Positions 63,749 to 64,000 of a DNA stretch of 64,000 nt are shown here, in pieces. A program made the translations under genes and the position numbers. Positions within the stretch are counted from its first letter, which is position 1. Each line of letters opens with the position of its first letter. The stretch is from Tridacna crocea (lineage: Eukaryota > Mollusca > Bivalvia > Cardiida > Cardiidae). The stretch is taken from the NCBI GenBank assembly GCA_943736015.1, contig OX031072.1, positions 258,001-322,000 on the forward strand. The letters run 5' to 3'. The notes beneath the pieces were generated by a model. That model made no database searches, had not been told where the DNA came from, and was given only the letters and a program-made list of their open reading frames with translations.

Positions 63749-63875
63749 TTACAGTAATACACATTCAGATCTTTTGTCTCTTTCTCATTTGAATAAGGAT
63801 TGTATTGTAAATAACTCAATCTTATCAGTAGAGGAAGTTATCATGTTGAATCACCAAATAAAAATTGTTCATTTA

Positions 63876-64000
63876 AAGGTGGGTATTTAGAATTTTTACA
63901 TCTCACCAAATTAAAAAATATATATATCACTGAAATTCATATGAAAAAATAATACAAATCATCAATAATTAATACTCATAAAATTACAAAAAAAAAAATT
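63876..64000 (-). repeat. Dispersed repeat, inverted partner of 4800-4940
   Basis: AAAGGTGGGTATTTAGAATT and ATATATATATCACTGAAATT are the inverse of AATTTCAGTGATATATATAT and CTAAATATCCACCTTT at 4876-4938. The element is cut by the window edge. Confidence 0.55.

Overview
The window is animal genomic DNA, most likely from a bivalve mollusc. The reasons are AT-rich sequence, spliced genes with GT-AG introns, dense short DNA transposons, arrays of 155-165 bp tandem repeats ending in ACGG-type microsatellite (like the pearl elements of bivalves), and an interspersed repeat beginning AGCTCACCTGAGC that I associate with mollusc genomes. The organism is inferred, not proven.

Three genes are supported. 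(1) On the minus strand at 6498-4922 (or to 5002) is the 5' part of a secreted, N-glycosylated protein. It has a signal-peptide exon and a second exon resembling the N-terminal domain of meteorin-family factors, and it probably continues beyond the left edge. (2) At 10664-9606, minus strand, is an intact, intronless 352-residue class A (rhodopsin-like) GPCR. (3) From 15710 to 52023, plus strand, is a 13-exon gene whose exons join in phase into a 655-codon (or 651-codon) reading frame. It encodes a CCDC50 (Ymer) homologue, a ubiquitin-binding coiled-coil signalling adaptor. Its first intron appears to use a GC donor, its MIU-like ubiquitin-binding exon is duplicated in tandem (exons 4 and 5), and exon 7 has two in-frame donors 12 bases apart.

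The dominant feature of the window is a repeat system. From about 8.6 kb to 63.7 kb there are roughly 80-90 copies of a ~220 bp element bounded by TTAA, with short ends CCC(T/A)TT(A/C)CC and a central, near-perfect 30-33 bp hairpin. The TTAA targets and CCY ends suggest a piggyBac-type non-autonomous family (MITE). Three hairpin types share the outer stem, and differences from consensus often occur symmetrically on both stem arms. Many copies abut and share one TTAA. Most lie in the CCDC50 introns, some within 20-35 bases of splice sites, so they are transcribed.

Region by region: 1-4.9 kb holds tandem ~155 bp repeat arrays. 4.9-6.5 kb is the meteorin-like gene. 6.5-9.6 kb holds palindromic repeats, a tRNA-derived SINE and the first MITE. 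9.6-10.7 kb is the GPCR. 10.7-15.7 kb is intergenic with several foldbacks. 15.7-52.0 kb is the CCDC50 gene, whose intron 1 carries a 4 kb inverted duplication, a 0.5 kb foldback, a tandem duplication, and a 767 bp foldback transposon with a 9 bp target duplication and a paralogous empty site. 52-64 kb is repeats only.
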